DNA of 64,000 bases from Chloroflexota bacterium. Its GTDB lineage: Bacteria; Chloroflexota; UBA11872. The notes below the pieces were generated by a model, which was given only the letters and a program-made list of their open reading frames with translations, searched no databases and was not told the origin of the DNA. Position 1 is the first letter of the stretch. Each line of letters starts with the position of its first letter. Positions 52,937 through 60,364 of the stretch are shown piece after piece. The stretch lies in assembly GCA_026706485.1 (NCBI GenBank), contig JAPOYR010000011.1, positions 558,001 to 622,000 on the forward strand, written 5' to 3'. The position numbers and the translations under genes are program-made.

Positions 52937-53985
52937 TTCCCGCCCCCGTTCGTCTCCGAGCCCAGCTGCTCGCGTCGCCGCTGCATCTCTATGGTGAGCG
53001 GGGATTCGAAATTGCGCCGGGTCGGGTCGTCGTCGGCGTAGTGCTTGGCAAAGTGGTCTTCGAGCGCGGCCAGGTCGTCGACGGACTGGCACGCCTGCAC
53101 CCAGTCCCGCCAGGTGTTCCAAGCGTCCTGGATGCGATCGGGGACCGTGGCCCCGACCCACGGATGCGCCGGCGGTTCACCGCTCGGCAACGACGGGGCC
53201 GGGCCGTGATTCGGCTCGCTATGGCCGGCGGCGTTGTCTGGCAACTGCGCCTGGTCCCCAAGCGGAACCCGCTGGGTGCCGCGTCGGCCCTCAAGTGGCG
53301 GCGCGACCTGCGTGGTCGGTGCGGGTAGCTCTCCTCGGGCGAGGTCGCCCACGTCGATCCGCGCGTCGATCACCGGCACGGTGTAGCGGCGCGTCTTTCC
53401 GTTCCGCAGGCTGCTCCGGGCCTCGATGCGCAGCGACGCCGGGATCTGCATGTTGCGCATGGTGGCTTCGGCGATCACCTGGGTGACGCCGGCCAATTCC
53501 TCGGCTGCGTACCAGCTCCCGGTCACCAGTCGCCACGTGCCGAGCCCCTGGATCCCAGGCAGCATCACCCACAGGTACGAGTGGGGGGAGCAGGCGTCGC
53601 CGTCCTTGGCCAGCTCCTGCCGTTCGGCGGGATCGGTGGGGCACATGCACGGCTGCATGGTGATGATCTCGGTTTGGGTGTCGCATCGCCGCTGGCATCC
53701 GCCAGCCGACCACATCTCCATCCACTGCTGCAGGTAGCCAAAGGGCGGGATGATCACGTCAAGCTCGGTCGCCTCGCTCACGACCTCCCACTCGTCGCCG
53801 CGCGGCGACTTCCAGGGTTTGACAGTCCCGCCGTACCGCTGTGCCGCCTGGTCGATCAACTGGCGGCCGGCCGACGTGAACCGGAATGTGTCGAGGCGCT
53901 TCGGCGCGCCCCGCGTCCCGGAGCGATCACCGAGCCGGATGCGTCCCAACTCTCGCAGCTTCTGCTGCGCGCTAAGGATTGGCAT
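52933..53985 (-). CDS. phiC31 Gp3-like protein (recombination directionality factor family)
   Basis: 350 residues. The start PILSAQQKLRELGRIRLGDR, FRFTSAGRQLIDQAAQRYGG, then QWMEMWSAGGCQRRCD and the second Cys pair (C97, C101, C113, C115 likely bind zinc), and the strand YAAEELAGVTQVIAEATM resemble the Gp3-like family of phage replication-region proteins. phiC31 Gp3 is the directionality factor of a serine integrase. Here the integrase is a tyrosine one, so the family member probably has its other, replication-linked role. The Pro/Gly-rich linker at 235-275 separates a C-terminal helical part. Confidence 0.7.
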   Translation of the reverse strand: MPILSAQQKLRELGRIRLGDRSGTRGAPKRLDTFRFTSAGRQLIDQAAQRYGGTVKPWKSPRGDEWEVVSEATELDVIIPPFGYLQQWMEMWSAGGCQRRCDTQTEIITMQPCMCPTDPAERQELAKDGDACSPHSYLWVMLPGIQGLGTWRLVTGSWYAAEELAGVTQVIAEATMRNMQIPASLRIEARSSLRNGKTRRYTVPVIDARIDVGDLARGELPAPTTQVAPPLEGRRGTQRVPLGDQAQLPDNAAGHSEPNHGPAPSLPSGEPPAHPWVGATVPDRIQDAWNTWRDWVQACQSVDDLAALEDHFAKHYADDDPTRRNFESPLTIEMQRRREQLGSETNGGGK

Positions 53986-54766
53986 CGGTCGCCTCCTGCT
54001 GCGGCGCCCGCGTCATGGGCTCGCCCACGACGTCGGGGCTGACCTCGTTCTGCCAGCGGTAGATTTCGCGGGCGTAGAGCGCCAGCTGAAATACGGTGTC
54101 GTCGCACTGGACGGGGACGAGGCTGTAGCCGTCGTCGTGCAGGTGAAGCACCGCGCCCCCAGCGGTCTTGGGCATGGGCTTGGCCTGCCCGTCGGGCAGC
54201 TCGAGGAACTCGGCGCTGCGGTACATCGCGATCTGCATGCCGGCCTCGGGGTAGACGCCCGATCCCGTCTTGACGTCCAGCAGCAGTCGCTGGCCGTCGA
54301 TCACGACGATGGCGTCCAGTGTGCCGGCGTACTTCTGCGTCCGGTTGAACACCGTCATTTCGGACGCTTCGAACGTCGGCTGCCAATCGGCGAGAAACTG
54401 ATGAAAGTGGCCGACGAGCTTCGCGGTCCGCTCGTCCTCGATGGGCGGGAACGGGCGACCGGTGACGTGCGCCTCAATGGCCTGGTGAACGTGCGTCCCG
54501 ATGTCCATGCGCTTTTCGGAGTAGCGCCACGGGGCTCGCTTGATCAGATCAATGACGGCCTCGCGACCGCTTTCCTCGTCCTTGAGCAACGCGGTGATCG
54601 CCGGCTGGTTGTCGGCGGCGTACTCGGCGGCTTTCTTGGCCGCCCAATACGGCAGCGCGGGCTTCGGCAGGATCCCGAGGATGGTCGTGACCGACCAATA
54701 GGACCCGCCTTCGGCGTCTAGGTAGAACCGGCCTCGGCCAGTGGTTCGGGCGCCGCGCATGCTCAT
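53972..54766 (-). CDS. PD-(D/E)XK nuclease (Cas4/RecB-like phage exonuclease)
   Basis: 264 residues from ATG 54766 (ATGA overlap). GTHVH at 90-94 gives the first His; AGTLDAIVV puts D151 in the metal site; LLLDVKTGSG holds D164 and K166; MQIAMY (Q178, Y182) is the last RecB-like motif. Together these are a complete PD-(D/E)XK core of the kind in lambda-exonuclease and Cas4 relatives. Next to the Gp3-like gene it probably serves phage recombination or replication. Confidence 0.85.
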   Translation of the reverse strand: MSMRGARTTGRGRFYLDAEGGSYWSVTTILGILPKPALPYWAAKKAAEYAADNQPAITALLKDEESGREAVIDLIKRAPWRYSEKRMDIGTHVHQAIEAHVTGRPFPPIEDERTAKLVGHFHQFLADWQPTFEASEMTVFNRTQKYAGTLDAIVVIDGQRLLLDVKTGSGVYPEAGMQIAMYRSAEFLELPDGQAKPMPKTAGGAVLHLHDDGYSLVPVQCDDTVFQLALYAREIYRWQNEVSPDVVGEPMTRAPQQEATDANP

Positions 54767-55260
54767 GCCGACACCTCCGCCAGCTCGTCGGACGGCGCGC
54801 CGCAGTCCCAGCCGCGCGCTTCCTCGCCAGCTCGACATTCGGCGCAGGTGATCCGCCGACGGTCGTCCACTTCGATCTCAGCCCGACATCGCGACCGCGC
54901 CACGCGGCGCCCACACCGTGTCCACCAGCCCGCGCCGGGGCGGTTGCATGGGATCAGGCCCCAACACACCCGCTCCGGCTGGTCGGCGGCGCCCGTGAGC
55001 GCGTCGTGTAGGCCCTGCCGCGCTTCGTCGTAGGCGGCGCGGCGCTGGTTGAGCTCCGCCTGCGCCGACTCCCGGTCGGCGGCGCTCGCGCGGCTGTGGT
55101 CGCGGCTCGACTTGCTGAGACTCAGTGAGGCGCGCTCGAACGCTTCGATCAGCGCGTTCGCCTCGGATTCCAGCAGGTCCGCAGCGGGCGTCGGCCCCGC
55201 TCGCTCGGGTGGCGTTAGGCCATCCACCCCAACGACGGTGCTACCATCGATTGCAGCCAT
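54763..55260 (-). CDS. Phage early protein, coiled-coil plus Cys-rich C-terminus
   Basis: 165 residues. GGAGGTGATC lies 1 base before the start ATG 55260, close to the full anti-16S sequence, the best ribosome binding site in the window and fitting the first gene of the operon. Residues about 28-90 are a charged helix, likely coiled coil (EANALIEAFERASLSLSKSS onward). The C-terminus has CWGLIPCNRPGAGWWTRCGR, RSRCRAEIEVDDRRRITCAE and CRAG, probably a zinc site. No family is recognised. Confidence 0.7.
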   Translation of the reverse strand: MAAIDGSTVVGVDGLTPPERAGPTPAADLLESEANALIEAFERASLSLSKSSRDHSRASAADRESAQAELNQRRAAYDEARQGLHDALTGAADQPERVCWGLIPCNRPGAGWWTRCGRRVARSRCRAEIEVDDRRRITCAECRAGEEARGWDCGAPSDELAEVSA

Positions 55261-55344
55261 GGATCACCTCCGTGGCAAGTGGGGTCGGGTCCTGTCTCAC
55301 GGGGTACCCGGCCCTACGTTTTCCCAAGCTTGCTTTCATCGGAT

Positions 55345-55584
55345 TCACCCCGCCGTCTCCGCGAGCACGCGCTGGCGTGCCTCTTCGGCGGCGGCTTCGG
55401 CGGCTTCCAGTCGATCAAGTGCGGCCGTCACCCGGGCCTCGAAGCCCTCGGGGGCGACACGCCGTCCACGTAGAATGGCGCTCAGCAGCGATGGATCCAT
55501 GCCCAGTGCGCTCGCGAGCACCTGATTCTGGATGCCGCTCTCGGCGAGGCGTCCACGGAGCTTGGGGAGTCCATTCGCGACCAT
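55345..55584 (-). CDS. Cro-like HTH regulator
   Basis: 79 residues. RGRLAESGIQNQVLASALGM, then DPSLLSAILRGRRVAP is a lambda-repressor-type helix-turn-helix, and the rest is a charged helix (RLEAAEAAAEEARQRVL). It is read away from the S24 repressor over a 66-base gap, the arrangement of cro and cI. It should control the early operon that begins at 55260. Confidence 0.8.
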   Translation of the reverse strand: MVANGLPKLRGRLAESGIQNQVLASALGMDPSLLSAILRGRRVAPEGFEARVTAALDRLEAAEAAAEEARQRVLAETAG

Positions 55585-55623
55585 TCGGGGCCCCTCCGAT
55601 TCAGCGGGCTGGCAGTACCGATT

Positions 55624-55637
55624 GGGTAACGGTACCC
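55624..55637. promoter_or_regulatory. Prophage operator, GGGTA-N4-TACCC
   Basis: GGGTAACGGTACCC lies between the two divergent regulator genes, 39 bases before the Cro-like start and 13 before the S24 repressor start. GTACCG just left of it (55615) repeats the half-site. GGGTACCC without spacer occurs at 55304-55311 before the operon's first gene and may be a weaker site. Confidence 0.55.
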
Positions 55638-55650
55638 ATTAGAGCATAGC

Positions 55651-56343
55651 ATGTCAATCATTTCTTATGGACAATTCCATATGCCTCGGTCGTTCATTGA
55701 CCCAGTGATCGCCGTGAACATCAGGTCCGCCCTGGCACGGCAAGGTCGGTCCGCCTACGCGGTCTCCTTGAGCCTGGGACACGCACCGAACTGGCTGAAC
55801 CGGATCATCAATCTCAGGAAGGGCATTCCGTACGGGCAGTTGCGTGCGCTGGCGGACGAACTCGACGTCTCAGCCGGGGAGCTTGTCGAAGGCCCGCGAG
55901 GCGAGGGCGCATGGGAGGAGGAATTCCGAGCTGCGTTCGTGCCCGTGTATCCGGCGCCGGTTGCCGCCGGGTTCGTCGGAAAGAGCGTCGTCAGCCCGAA
56001 GATGTCAGCGCCGCATTGCTTCAGCCGCCAGCGGCTGGCTGCGGACGGGATCGAGCCCTACAACGCGACCGTGTACCAGGTCGTCGGGGACTCGATGCTG
56101 CCGACGCTCGTCGATGGATGCCGAGTCCTGGTGGACAAGGCGAAGACCACGCCGTCGCCAAACAGCCTCTTCGTGATCGCCGACGACGGCTCCCTGCTGA
56201 TCAAGCGGTTCAAGCGGGTGAAGTCGCGGTCGTGGTGGTGCAGCGACAACCCCGAGTTCGTGCCGATTCGCCACCGCCAGTCGATCAAGGTCCAGGGGCA
56301 GGTGCGCTGGACGATGCGGCGATTCGACGACGACGGGCACTAG
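55651..56343 (+). CDS. S24-type phage repressor (CI/LexA-like)
   Basis: 230 residues (an ATG at residue 11 is an alternative start). N-terminal HTH, with RQGRSAYAVSLSLGHAPNWL and NRIINLRKGIPYGQLRALAD. C-terminal S24 domain: VVGDSMLPTLVDGCRVLVDK with Ser148, and LLIKRFK with Lys185 form the catalytic dyad; Ala106-Gly107 in PVAAGFVG is a plausible self-cleavage site. It should hold the lysogenic state and be cleaved on RecA activation. Confidence 0.88.
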   Translation: MSIISYGQFHMPRSFIDPVIAVNIRSALARQGRSAYAVSLSLGHAPNWLNRIINLRKGIPYGQLRALADELDVSAGELVEGPRGEGAWEEEFRAAFVPVYPAPVAAGFVGKSVVSPKMSAPHCFSRQRLAADGIEPYNATVYQVVGDSMLPTLVDGCRVLVDKAKTTPSPNSLFVIADDGSLLIKRFKRVKSRSWWCSDNPEFVPIRHRQSIKVQGQVRWTMRRFDDDGH

Positions 56344-56380
56344 GCAAGCCCTGAGCCGCAAGGCGGCGGAGAGCGGAGGC

Positions 56381-57499
56381 ATGCAGTTGGACTTTATCGA
56401 CGAGGTGCGAACTCGCTCGGCCCGGTTTGCCAAGCGAATTGAACATCTCGACTCGGAGGAAGCCACCAAGACATCGCTAGTGCTCCCGTTTATTCAGATG
56501 CTGGGCTACTCGATCTTCGACCCGCTAGAGGTTGCCCCGGAGTACGTTGCCGACATAGGGATGAAGAAACACGAGAAGGTTGACTACGCGCTGCTTCAGG
56601 AGAACGGAGATCCCGCCGTCCTTATCGAGTGCAAGCCTTACGGGAGCAGCCTTGATGAGCCGCAGGAGTCGCAGCTATTCCGCTATTTCACTGCAGTAAC
56701 CAAAGCGCGGTTCGGCATCCTCACGGACGGGGTCACCTATCGATTCTTCGGCGACCTCGATAAGCCCAACATGATGGACACGAGGCCGTTCCTCGAGTTC
56801 AACATGCTTGCTTTCACCGAGCATGATGTCGAGCAACTCAAGCTGTTCACCAAGCCGGATTTCAGACTTGACGGCCTAGTTGATGCTGCCCGGGAAATGA
56901 AATACGCGACTGAGATCAAACGCGTGCTCACCGAGGAAATGGCCGAACCGTCTGACGAGTTCGTTCGCTTCATCGCCAGGCGCGTCTATTCGGGACTGCT
57001 TACAAAGTCCGTGCGAGAGCAATTTGCGCTCCTGATTCGAGGGGCGTTTGCCGGGTGGGTGAATGACCTGATCAGTGACCGACTGAAAGGCGCATTGGAG
57101 CGGGATGTCGGGCCGAGCCGCGATCCCCGAGACGACGATGCAGATGATCGAGAGGCGGCCAAGGTCGCCAAAGGCGATTTGGAGTGCACCCCGCTTGAAC
57201 TGGAGGCTCTGGAGGTCGTCCGGGACATCGTGAAGGATCTCGTGGATGGTGACCGAATAACTCTCAGGCCGTATCGACACTATTGCTCCGTCGCATTGGA
57301 CGACAGCTGGGTCATCTTCCGGCTCAGGCTTAAGACGCAATCCCTTCGGCTGATCTTGGAGGGTGACAAGAGGCGCGAGACGCGCCTCCCACTTGACGGG
57401 GTAAACGGTCTTCATGCCTACACCGAGCAGATTCGAGCAGCCTTGATCAAACGCCTTCCCGATTCCGGCGAGCCAGAGATGGCGAGTGGCGTACCGTAA
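56381..57499 (+). CDS. HsdR N-terminal-domain-like PD-(D/E)XK protein
   Basis: 372 residues. The first 200 resemble the N-terminal nuclease domain of type I restriction subunit R: EEATKTSLVLPFIQMLGYSI, then E54, D68 (KVDYALL) and E83-C-K85 (VLIECKPYG) as the nuclease triad, and KARFGILTDGVTYRFFGDLD. No helicase follows. The C-terminus is all alpha/beta without motif (DSWVIFRLRLKTQSLRLILE). Such stand-alone proteins are common in prophages and plasmids and are suspected of defence or superinfection roles. It follows the repressor by 37 bases, so it is probably expressed in the lysogen. Confidence 0.82.
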   Translation: MQLDFIDEVRTRSARFAKRIEHLDSEEATKTSLVLPFIQMLGYSIFDPLEVAPEYVADIGMKKHEKVDYALLQENGDPAVLIECKPYGSSLDEPQESQLFRYFTAVTKARFGILTDGVTYRFFGDLDKPNMMDTRPFLEFNMLAFTEHDVEQLKLFTKPDFRLDGLVDAAREMKYATEIKRVLTEEMAEPSDEFVRFIARRVYSGLLTKSVREQFALLIRGAFAGWVNDLISDRLKGALERDVGPSRDPRDDDADDREAAKVAKGDLECTPLELEALEVVRDIVKDLVDGDRITLRPYRHYCSVALDDSWVIFRLRLKTQSLRLILEGDKRRETRLPLDGVNGLHAYTEQIRAALIKRLPDSGEPEMASGVP

Positions 57500-57666
57500 G
57501 CGACGAACCAGCGAGCTATGGCATTGGTGCCGCAATTGCCCTGACTGGCCGACATCAGGGTACGAGACTCGATACTTGAAACCGAGGGCCAGCGAGCGCT
57601 GCAACCAGTGCGATAGGAAGACCACCGTCAGGGACTGTAAGAGCTGACTGGAAGCAGCTAGAGGGT

Positions 57667-58500
57667 TTGCCCCGCACAAACTGGTATCGGCGAGTCAAAG
57701 GTCGGGCGTGGCAGATCGTCGAGCCATCGCATACAGGAGACCGCGCAAGTCGAGCCTTTGACGCTGTCATCGTCTCCATCATCATGCTCAATATCTTGGC
57801 GATCGCTCTGGAGACAATCGATTCTGTCGCCGAGCACGCTGGCGGCGCCTTTCTCGCATTTGAGATCGTGTCTGTGGCGATATTCACAGTCGAATATCTC
57901 GTGCGCATTTGGGGATGCACCGAGGATCCAGCGTACGCGCATCCGATTCGGGGAAGGCTACGGTTCGCCACCAAGCCACTGGTGCTCATGGACCTCATTG
58001 CTGTTGTGCCGTTTTACATCCCATTTTTCGTGACGTTGGACTTGCGGTTCGTGCGCGCTTTTCGGCTAATGCGGGTGGTTCGTCTGGTGAAGATCGCGCG
58101 TTACTCGGAGTCCTTGGCGATTGTCGGGACTGTTTTGCGTAGCCGGCGCGACATGCTGATTTCCACGCTGTTCGTCGGCTTCCTGCTCTTGTTCGTCGCG
58201 TCGGCACTGATGTATCTGGTAGAGCGCGACGCCCAGCCCGACGGCTTCTCAAGCATCCCAGCCGCTTTGTGGTGGGGTATCGCAACCCTATCGACGGTGG
58301 GCTACGGAGACCTTGCGCCGACGACGACGCTGGGTCGATTCATCGGAGCCATCGTCGCCATTTTGGGCATCGGCGTCTTTGCCCTGCCCGCAGGGATTCT
58401 TGGATCTGCGTTTATCGATGAAATCGAATCTCGTCGTGCGAAACATTATGACAAGTGTCCGCATTGCGGCAAGTCTAGGAGGGCTGATGGAAGGAAATAG
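57667..58500 (+). CDS. Voltage-gated potassium channel
   Basis: 277 residues from TTG 57667. Six helices: S1 at about 33-50, S2 and S3 to 120, S4 with a basic residue at every third position (R127, R130, R133, R136, R139, K142, R145), then S5, the pore helix and TVGYGD (210-215), the K+ selectivity filter, and S6 to 255. The C-terminus has CPHCGK, a one-site CxxC that may bind zinc or form a tetramer contact. A complete Kv-type channel is unusual in a prophage. Lower GC than its neighbours suggests acquisition. Confidence 0.9.
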   Translation: MPRTNWYRRVKGRAWQIVEPSHTGDRASRAFDAVIVSIIMLNILAIALETIDSVAEHAGGAFLAFEIVSVAIFTVEYLVRIWGCTEDPAYAHPIRGRLRFATKPLVLMDLIAVVPFYIPFFVTLDLRFVRAFRLMRVVRLVKIARYSESLAIVGTVLRSRRDMLISTLFVGFLLLFVASALMYLVERDAQPDGFSSIPAALWWGIATLSTVGYGDLAPTTTLGRFIGAIVAILGIGVFALPAGILGSAFIDEIESRRAKHYDKCPHCGKSRRADGRK

Positions 58501-58840
58501 ACAAATGTCGTGGCGCCTCTTGATCGCCTCGACCGCAGCACTGGCGGTGGCCGTCGCAGTTGCCCTCATTGGATGCGGCGAGCTAGCTCTCAAGACCACG
58601 GCTGATGTGCAGTGTGAGGACCTGATTCCCGATGTTGTAAGGATCAGCGAGGAGAACAAGCACCCACTGCGCCCGACGATCCTCAAGGTGTATGACGCCA
58701 AGGAGGTATCCCGCAGCAGCAGTCGATTGGAGTGCGAGGGGAGTGCCAAGACCTCTTTCGGCGATGACCAGCCCTTGATCTTCTATCTCGAAGAGGACGC
58801 GGACGGGGATCGCTTCGTGGGATATGAAGGCAAGGAGTAG
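58487..58840 (+). CDS. Small lipoprotein
   Basis: 117 residues from ATG 58487, with AGGAGGG upstream, overlapping the channel gene by 14 bases. The signal ends LIGC (lipobox; WRLLIASTAALAVAVAVALI before it). The mature part is a 90-residue charged domain, VQCEDLIPDVVRISEENKHP, with two further Cys that may form a disulfide, and ends in YLEEDADGDRFVGYEG. It may reach the channel or cover the surface. No family recognised; the DUF4333 kind is a candidate because of the VQCEDL motif. Confidence 0.78.
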   Translation: MEGNRQMSWRLLIASTAALAVAVAVALIGCGELALKTTADVQCEDLIPDVVRISEENKHPLRPTILKVYDAKEVSRSSSRLECEGSAKTSFGDDQPLIFYLEEDADGDRFVGYEGKE

Positions 58841-58876
58841 GCAGCGACGGTACCCCGTAGCGACTTGGCGCAGTCG

Positions 58877-60310
58877 CTAGGCTCGTCGAAGAGCCGGTTT
58901 TGGCCGCCGGCGGTGTTTCCGCCTACCCCACGGTGTTCCCGCTGCGTACGCGCTCGCTACGAGCAGCACGGCGGGGGTGAGCGTGACGAGCGTAAGCCCG
59001 ACGCCGAGCACGGCGAACAGCGCCGGCCAGCGCCAGTCGGACGTCACCAGCCACCAGAGCGCCTGCAGCTTGCTCAACGTCGGCTCGGGCGCGGTGTAGG
59101 CGATGAACTCGAGGTCTTGATCCGGCCATGCCGGCACGCCATTGACCCACAGCGAGCCGAGCGGGTAGTTGTCGCCAAGCGTCGCGCGGACTAGCAGCTC
59201 GGCCGCTGGGCCGATGTCCGCGACCACGGTCATGGATAGTGGCACACCCTCTGGCTCGGCCACGGGCGGCCAGAGGTCGATGCTGTACCACGCGGAATGA
59301 TCGTCTACGGGAACCGCCGTCGACCCACTGGACAGCATGCGGGGTTGCCCGTCGGGTCGGCTAAAGCGGACGCCCACAGCGCCGTCACGCCCGCTAGGCT
59401 CGCGCAGGGTGAGTTGGACGTCCAGGCGCCCTATCGGAGACGCGGGCATGCGCATCTCCTGAACGACGGCCTCCGAGTTGCGCAGCGTGATCCCAAAGTC
59501 GCCGTAGTGCAACGGCGTGTGGGCGGTCACGAGGGGCACCCGAAAGACCAGCGCAACGGCGAGGCTGCCGAGCACGACGACGAGCGAGGCGGATCCGATC
59601 AAACTGCGGCGCCAACGGACTCCAGCCGAGCGGCTGTCTCTGCCCCCCCCCGCTCCCAAAGCAATCGCCCCGCCAAGAGCGATGAACAGGGCTCCGGAGA
59701 ACTCCAGCGACTCCTCGAGCGCGATCACTATCGCTTCGGCGCGGTCCCTGGCCAAGATGGGGCCCAAAGCCTCGAGGGCAATGACCGCGAACCAGGCTGC
59801 GAACCCCAATGCGAGCAGCAGCCGGGAACCGCGATGCAGACCGCGACAGACAAACACCACCATGACCAGCAGGAATGCGGCGATCAAGGGGCTCAGCAAC
59901 AGTACCCAGATGTTGGCACCGAAGACGGCGACCCACTGCTCGCCAAACACAAAGCGCCCAGCATCGATTACACCGCTGGCATGAAAGGTTGATCGCAGCT
60001 CTTCAAAGGTGAGAAACACGGCAGTTGCTCCGAGCACTGCCCATCCGACAACCGTGATCCAGCCGAGGCCTCGGCGCAAGCTCAGTACCGCATTGCTGGC
60101 AGCAAGCAGGGCAACTGCCAGGAGGGCCACCGCAGAGACGCCGTTTGCCCAGGAGCCCTCGATATCTGGGCTTAGCATCTCAGGCGGCAGCCATTGGGGA
60201 ATGGCCACGCTCACGAGCGAGGGCGCCAGGACTGCGCCCCACCAGAACGCCACTGCGACCAGCTGAAGCAGGAATGCTAGCTGGCCGCTCAGCGGCTCAT
60301 CGCGACGCAC
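58877..60310 (-). CDS. Multi-pass membrane protein with extracytoplasmic beta-rich domain
   Basis: 477 residues. Eight or so hydrophobic helices to about residue 265; then a beta-rich domain of about 150 residues (YGDFGITLRNSEAVVQEMRM to ATLGDNYPLGSLW), then a helix (WPALFAVLGVGLTLVTLTPA). The last part is like the 240-residue host protein at 4863 in order and in the ATLG-x2-YP-x-G motif. It is the last gene of the leftward tail module and reads toward the lipoprotein gene. It looks host-like, and may be a cargo gene that changes the cell surface. No catalytic residue is seen. Confidence 0.75.
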   Translation of the reverse strand: MRRDEPLSGQLAFLLQLVAVAFWWGAVLAPSLVSVAIPQWLPPEMLSPDIEGSWANGVSAVALLAVALLAASNAVLSLRRGLGWITVVGWAVLGATAVFLTFEELRSTFHASGVIDAGRFVFGEQWVAVFGANIWVLLLSPLIAAFLLVMVVFVCRGLHRGSRLLLALGFAAWFAVIALEALGPILARDRAEAIVIALEESLEFSGALFIALGGAIALGAGGGRDSRSAGVRWRRSLIGSASLVVVLGSLAVALVFRVPLVTAHTPLHYGDFGITLRNSEAVVQEMRMPASPIGRLDVQLTLREPSGRDGAVGVRFSRPDGQPRMLSSGSTAVPVDDHSAWYSIDLWPPVAEPEGVPLSMTVVADIGPAAELLVRATLGDNYPLGSLWVNGVPAWPDQDLEFIAYTAPEPTLSKLQALWWLVTSDWRWPALFAVLGVGLTLVTLTPAVLLVASAYAAGTPWGRRKHRRRPKPALRRA

Positions 60311-60364
60311 GTTTCGCCAATCTGTCCGCCAAGAGTTCCAGCCGCAGTGTGTCGGACCAGGGGC

